Positions 61,565-64,000 of a stretch of DNA of 64,000 nt are shown in pieces. Source of the DNA: an uncultured Clostridia bacterium (GTDB taxonomy: Bacteria; Bacillota; Clostridia; UMGS1810); NCBI GenBank assembly GCA_934500705.1, contig CAKSTI010000009.1, forward strand, positions 1-64,000. Direction: 5' to 3'. The translations under genes were made by a program, and so were the position numbers. Position 1 is the first letter of the stretch. Every line of letters begins with the position of its first letter. The notes below the pieces were generated by a model, which had not been told where the DNA came from, did no database searches, and was given only the letters and a program-made list of their open reading frames with translations.

Positions 61565-62326
61565 TTACCCTTTTACATATATAATTTTTTTGGCAAATCC
61601 AAACAGCATATTTCTCACCGTCAAAGCAAATGATATAACACCATTTTTGTTGTCAGCATCGTGATAGAGAATATAATGCCACTTAATCAGTGCCTTATAG
61701 CTATGGTTGCTTATTGAGCCGGAACGTTTCCGATATTCTGAAAGAGTTTCATTGAGCAGAAAACAATCAGCCTTTTTGCAAACTTTGAGCCACATTGCGT
61801 AATCATTGTTTTTCTTTATGTCTGCAATTTGAACCAACCCTATAACATCAGCATCATACATTACGGTAAGGCAGCCGGGCCAGCAATAATTATACATACC
61901 TGTCTTGGTTATTTTTTTAGGACCGGTGACATATTTTCCGTTCGGAATTGAATTTTCGTCAATTTCAACGTAGTTAGTGTAGGAAAAGTGATAGCCGTTT
62001 TCCAACATAAAATTTATTTGTTTTTCAAGTTTATCCGGCAACCACAAATCGTCACTGTCCAAAAATGCAATCCATTTGCCTTTTGCCTCACGCAAAGCAT
62101 AATTGCGTGAAACAGCGGCTCCGCTGTTGCGGCTGTTTTTCAGATATCGTATACGCTCATCACTCAAAAACGGCTCTACTGCGGTGTCTGTATTGTCGGT
62201 TGAACAATCGTCTACAATTATGAGTTCCCAGTTTTCATATGTTTGAGCTTGCACTGACTTTATGGTTTCACCGATGTATTTAGCTGTGTTATAAGAGGGC
62301 ATTATTACTGAAACAAGTTCTTTCAT
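61565..62326 (-). CDS. Glycosyltransferase family 2
   Basis: 253 residues, GT-A fold. VSVIMPSYNTAKYIGETIKSVQAQTYENWELIIVDDCSTDNT, then WIAFLDSDDLWLP (DxD metal site) and NNDYAMWLKV. Inverting transferase using a nucleotide sugar. 5 nt before the next gene in the operon. Confidence 0.93.
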   Translation of the reverse strand: MKELVSVIMPSYNTAKYIGETIKSVQAQTYENWELIIVDDCSTDNTDTAVEPFLSDERIRYLKNSRNSGAAVSRNYALREAKGKWIAFLDSDDLWLPDKLEKQINFMLENGYHFSYTNYVEIDENSIPNGKYVTGPKKITKTGMYNYCWPGCLTVMYDADVIGLVQIADIKKNNDYAMWLKVCKKADCFLLNETLSEYRKRSGSISNHSYKALIKWHYILYHDADNKNGVISFALTVRNMLFGFAKKIIYVKG

Positions 62327-62336
62327 ACATTTCTCC

Positions 62337-62774
62337 TCACCTTGTCTTTATAATTCTGCACGGAACGCCAACGGCGGTAGCACCGGACGGAATATCTTTA
62401 TTTACAAGTGTGCACGCACCGACAACGGCATTTTCACCTATTGTTACGCCGGTTTTGCCGGAAATTATACTAGACCTCATTCCCACATAGGCACCTTTTT
62501 TGATAGTAATCGGCATATGCTGCTGTCCGTAACCGTGGCAGGCAAAAAATACACCATATGATATTGTAACATTATCTTCGATAGTCAGCATATGAGGCTC
62601 TAAATCATCAAGATAACATCTCATTCCGATAAAAACGTTTTTTCCTATGTTATAACCGCAAAGGCGGTAAAAAAATATTCTCCAACCGTTAAGCACCATA
62701 TGAGGTATAATCTTTGCGCTAAGCCATTTTCTGAAAAATGCCGATATTTTTTGAGGTAAGGTTTTCTTTTTCAT
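62337..62774 (-). CDS. Left-handed beta-helix acetyltransferase
   Basis: 145 residues. Hexapeptide repeats (IGKNVFIG, LTIEDNVTIS, ITIKKGAYVG, VTIGENAVVGACTLV) end with DIPSGATAVGVPCRII. It resembles serine/sugar O-acetyltransferases (CysE/LacA/NodL type). Probably acetylates a sugar of the polymer. Confidence 0.88.
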   Translation of the reverse strand: MKKKTLPQKISAFFRKWLSAKIIPHMVLNGWRIFFYRLCGYNIGKNVFIGMRCYLDDLEPHMLTIEDNVTISYGVFFACHGYGQQHMPITIKKGAYVGMRSSIISGKTGVTIGENAVVGACTLVNKDIPSGATAVGVPCRIIKTR

Positions 62775-62792
62775 CTCATACGCTCCAAAGTA

Positions 62793-63473
62793 TTACACAT
62801 TAATCAATTCATTTGCCTCTTTAACCTTTGCGTCATACACTTCTTTGTCCACGGCGCCGTTATCAAGCAGCCAGTTTCCCAAGTCCTCTGCTGTGTCCAT
62901 ACCTTCCTGAGATATGCCGTCGTGCTTTACAAATGCAGACCACACCGTCAGCAGGACTATTTTAACATCTTTGAAAAACGATATTTTTTCTATGTATTCA
63001 AGGTCGTAGCTAAGTTTTTGTTCCCACGTTATACCGTTCCTGCCGCTTATCTGCGCAAGCCCCGTAAGACCCGGGCTTACAGTGTGGCGTTTGCGCTGCT
63101 CGGGCGTCATAAACACCATATCACGTACAAGGAGCGGACGAGGACCGACAACGCTCATATCGCCTTTTAAAATATTTATCGCCTCCGGCAATTCGTCAAG
63201 ACTCGTCGCTCTGATAAACTTACCGAATTTCGTCAATCTTTCGCTATCCGGAAGTAAATTGCCGTTGGCATCTCTCTTATCGGTCATTGTACGAAATTTA
63301 TACAAATAAAATATCTTTTCGTCTTTTCCGGGGCGTGGTTGCTTAAATAAAATCGGTGAGCCGAGGTTTATTCTAACAAGCAGTGCAACTATCGCATACA
63401 GCCAACAGAACACCGAGAGTGCCGCAAGGGCGCAGACAATATCCGCAAGGCGTTTAACGTATTTTTTATACAT
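62793..63473 (-). CDS. Initiating undecaprenyl-phosphate sugar phosphotransferase
   Basis: 226 residues. One N-terminal membrane helix (about 13-35), then the bacterial sugar transferase domain: SPILFKQPRPGKDEKIFYLYKFRTM, LTKFGKFIRATSLDELPEAINILKGDMSVVGPRPLL and the Asp-Glu active pair in SLDELP. It puts the first sugar phosphate on undecaprenyl phosphate. GAGGTG fixes the start at 63473; it overlaps the upstream aminotransferase gene by 8 bp. Confidence 0.93.
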   Translation of the reverse strand: MYKKYVKRLADIVCALAALSVFCWLYAIVALLVRINLGSPILFKQPRPGKDEKIFYLYKFRTMTDKRDANGNLLPDSERLTKFGKFIRATSLDELPEAINILKGDMSVVGPRPLLVRDMVFMTPEQRKRHTVSPGLTGLAQISGRNGITWEQKLSYDLEYIEKISFFKDVKIVLLTVWSAFVKHDGISQEGMDTAEDLGNWLLDNGAVDKEVYDAKVKEANELINV

Positions 63474-64000
63474 CAAAACACCTCTTAATTGTATCAATAA
63501 CTCTGTCTTGCTGCTGCTCGGTCATTTTTATGTCCGATGGCAGGCACAGACCACGTTCAAAAATATCCTCACCGACGTTGTCACCGTCAACGGTTATGAA
63601 ATCCCTGTCCGCATATATAGGCTGCATATGCATCGGTTTCCATATCGGACGGGACTCTATGTTTTCATTTTCGAGCGCAAGCCTGATTTTTTCGGGCGTT
63701 ACCTTGCCCATAACATCTTTGTTTATCGTTATGCAACTGAGCCAAAAATTCGGCTGTGAACATTCAAGATAGGGGTTCATTTCAACGGGCAGGTCGGCAA
63801 ATGCTTTTTTGTAGCGATTGTATATATCGGTTTTGAGTTTGCGGTGCTGCTCAATATGTATAAGCTGACCTCTGCCAATCCCGGCAACAATGTTACTCAT
63901 ACGGTAATTGTAGCCAAGCTCGCTGTGCTGATACCAGGGAGCGGGGTCACGTGACTGTGTGGAATAAAATCTGACCTTTTTTACCGCTTCAACATCGTCG
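63466..64000 (-). CDS. DegT/DnrJ/EryC1/StrS aminotransferase, 3' part
   Basis: The gene continues past the window edge; the visible C-terminal 178 residues include QHSELGYNYRMSNIVAGIGRGQL, the signature after the PLP Lys region, then SRPIWKPMHMQPIY and RGLCLPSD. These enzymes make 4-amino-4,6-dideoxy or 3-amino sugars on UDP-sugars. It probably supplies the amino sugar transferred by the next gene (PglC/PglE-like pair). The Lys itself lies outside the window. Confidence 0.9.
   Translation of the reverse strand, partial: DDVEAVKKVRFYSTQSRDPAPWYQHSELGYNYRMSNIVAGIGRGQLIHIEQHRKLKTDIYNRYKKAFADLPVEMNPYLECSQPNFWLSCITINKDVMGKVTPEKIRLALENENIESRPIWKPMHMQPIYADRDFITVDGDNVGEDIFERGLCLPSDIKMTEQQQDRVIDTIKRCFDV

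Noticed and set aside
1..64000. CRISPR arrays, insertion sequences and prophage genes
   Set aside because: No regularly spaced repeats, transposases, integrases or phage structural genes are visible.

Overview
The window looks like a chromosomal segment of a low-to-moderate GC member of the Clostridia (Bacillota), an anaerobe from a spore-forming lineage. Pointers are a Na+-pumping decarboxylase operon, a 2-hydroxyacyl-CoA-dehydratase-type activase trio, an alpha/beta-type small acid-soluble spore protein, Cys-rich mini-proteins of the kind found in spore formers, DUF1275, DUF5685, DUF6512 and DUF6774 family genes, strong AGGAGG ribosome binding sites and many TTGACA-N17-TATAAT promoters. No phage, insertion sequence or CRISPR array is visible.

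Layout. 1-3.8 kb: 3' end of a KdpE-like regulator, a secreted repeat protein, a membrane diguanylate cyclase coupled to a HAD phosphatase. 3.8-8.8 kb: a one-carbon/methionine operon (degenerate beta-lactamase-fold membrane protein, metF, a stand-alone MetH reactivation domain, a MetH core). 8.8-16.2 kb: Nudix/GNAT operon, Zn-ribbon protein, LexA-like repressor, D,D-carboxypeptidase overlapping trmB tail to tail, second diguanylate cyclase, rluB. 16.3-20.1 kb: oxaloacetate-decarboxylase-type sodium pump (gamma, biotin carrier, beta with a large extra N-terminal domain, alpha). 20.1-28.3 kb: hslO, a phosphatase, a spore protein, argD-argF-GNAT-citrate synthase, LysR regulator, DUF1275. 28.3-35.5 kb: htpG, a 39-residue membrane protein, ftsH, and the three-gene activase operon. 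35.5-42.9 kb: acyltransferase, ribbon-helix-helix regulator with operator, SGNH hydrolase-ugtP-XRE operon behind a structured leader, three Cys-rich mini-genes, tyrS. 42.4-47.9 kb: membrane protein, DnaJ-like, DUF5685, rodA/ftsW, metallo-hydrolase, apbE, tRNA-Pro and tRNA-Arg. 48-52 kb: oxidoreductase/isomerase pair divergent from an AraC regulator, DUF6774 and DUF6512 genes, an iron-type HMA protein.

52.1-64 kb is one long leftward exopolysaccharide cluster: DegT aminotransferase (cut by the window end), initiating sugar-phosphate transferase, acetyltransferase, glycosyltransferases, a D-glucuronyl C5-epimerase-like protein, polymerase, pyruvyltransferase, flippase, nucleotidyltransferase and UDP-glucose dehydrogenase. 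Its middle part (about 54.5-62 kb) is clearly more AT-rich than the rest. UDP-glucose dehydrogenase together with a C5-epimerase-like protein suggests a uronic-acid polymer that may carry L-iduronate.

The most unusual observations are: (i) two genes in which a hairpin sits exactly between a strong Shine-Dalgarno and an ATG, so that folding restores an 8-nt spacing; (ii) the glucuronyl C5-epimerase-like gene; (iii) a consensus promoter followed by a folded leader upstream of the SGNH-ugtP operon; (iv) a beta subunit of the sodium pump with a 160-residue exported domain; (v) a trio of Cys-rich mini-proteins with a SigK-like promoter. Starts were chosen from ribosome binding sites. No database search was run, so family names rest on motifs and recall.
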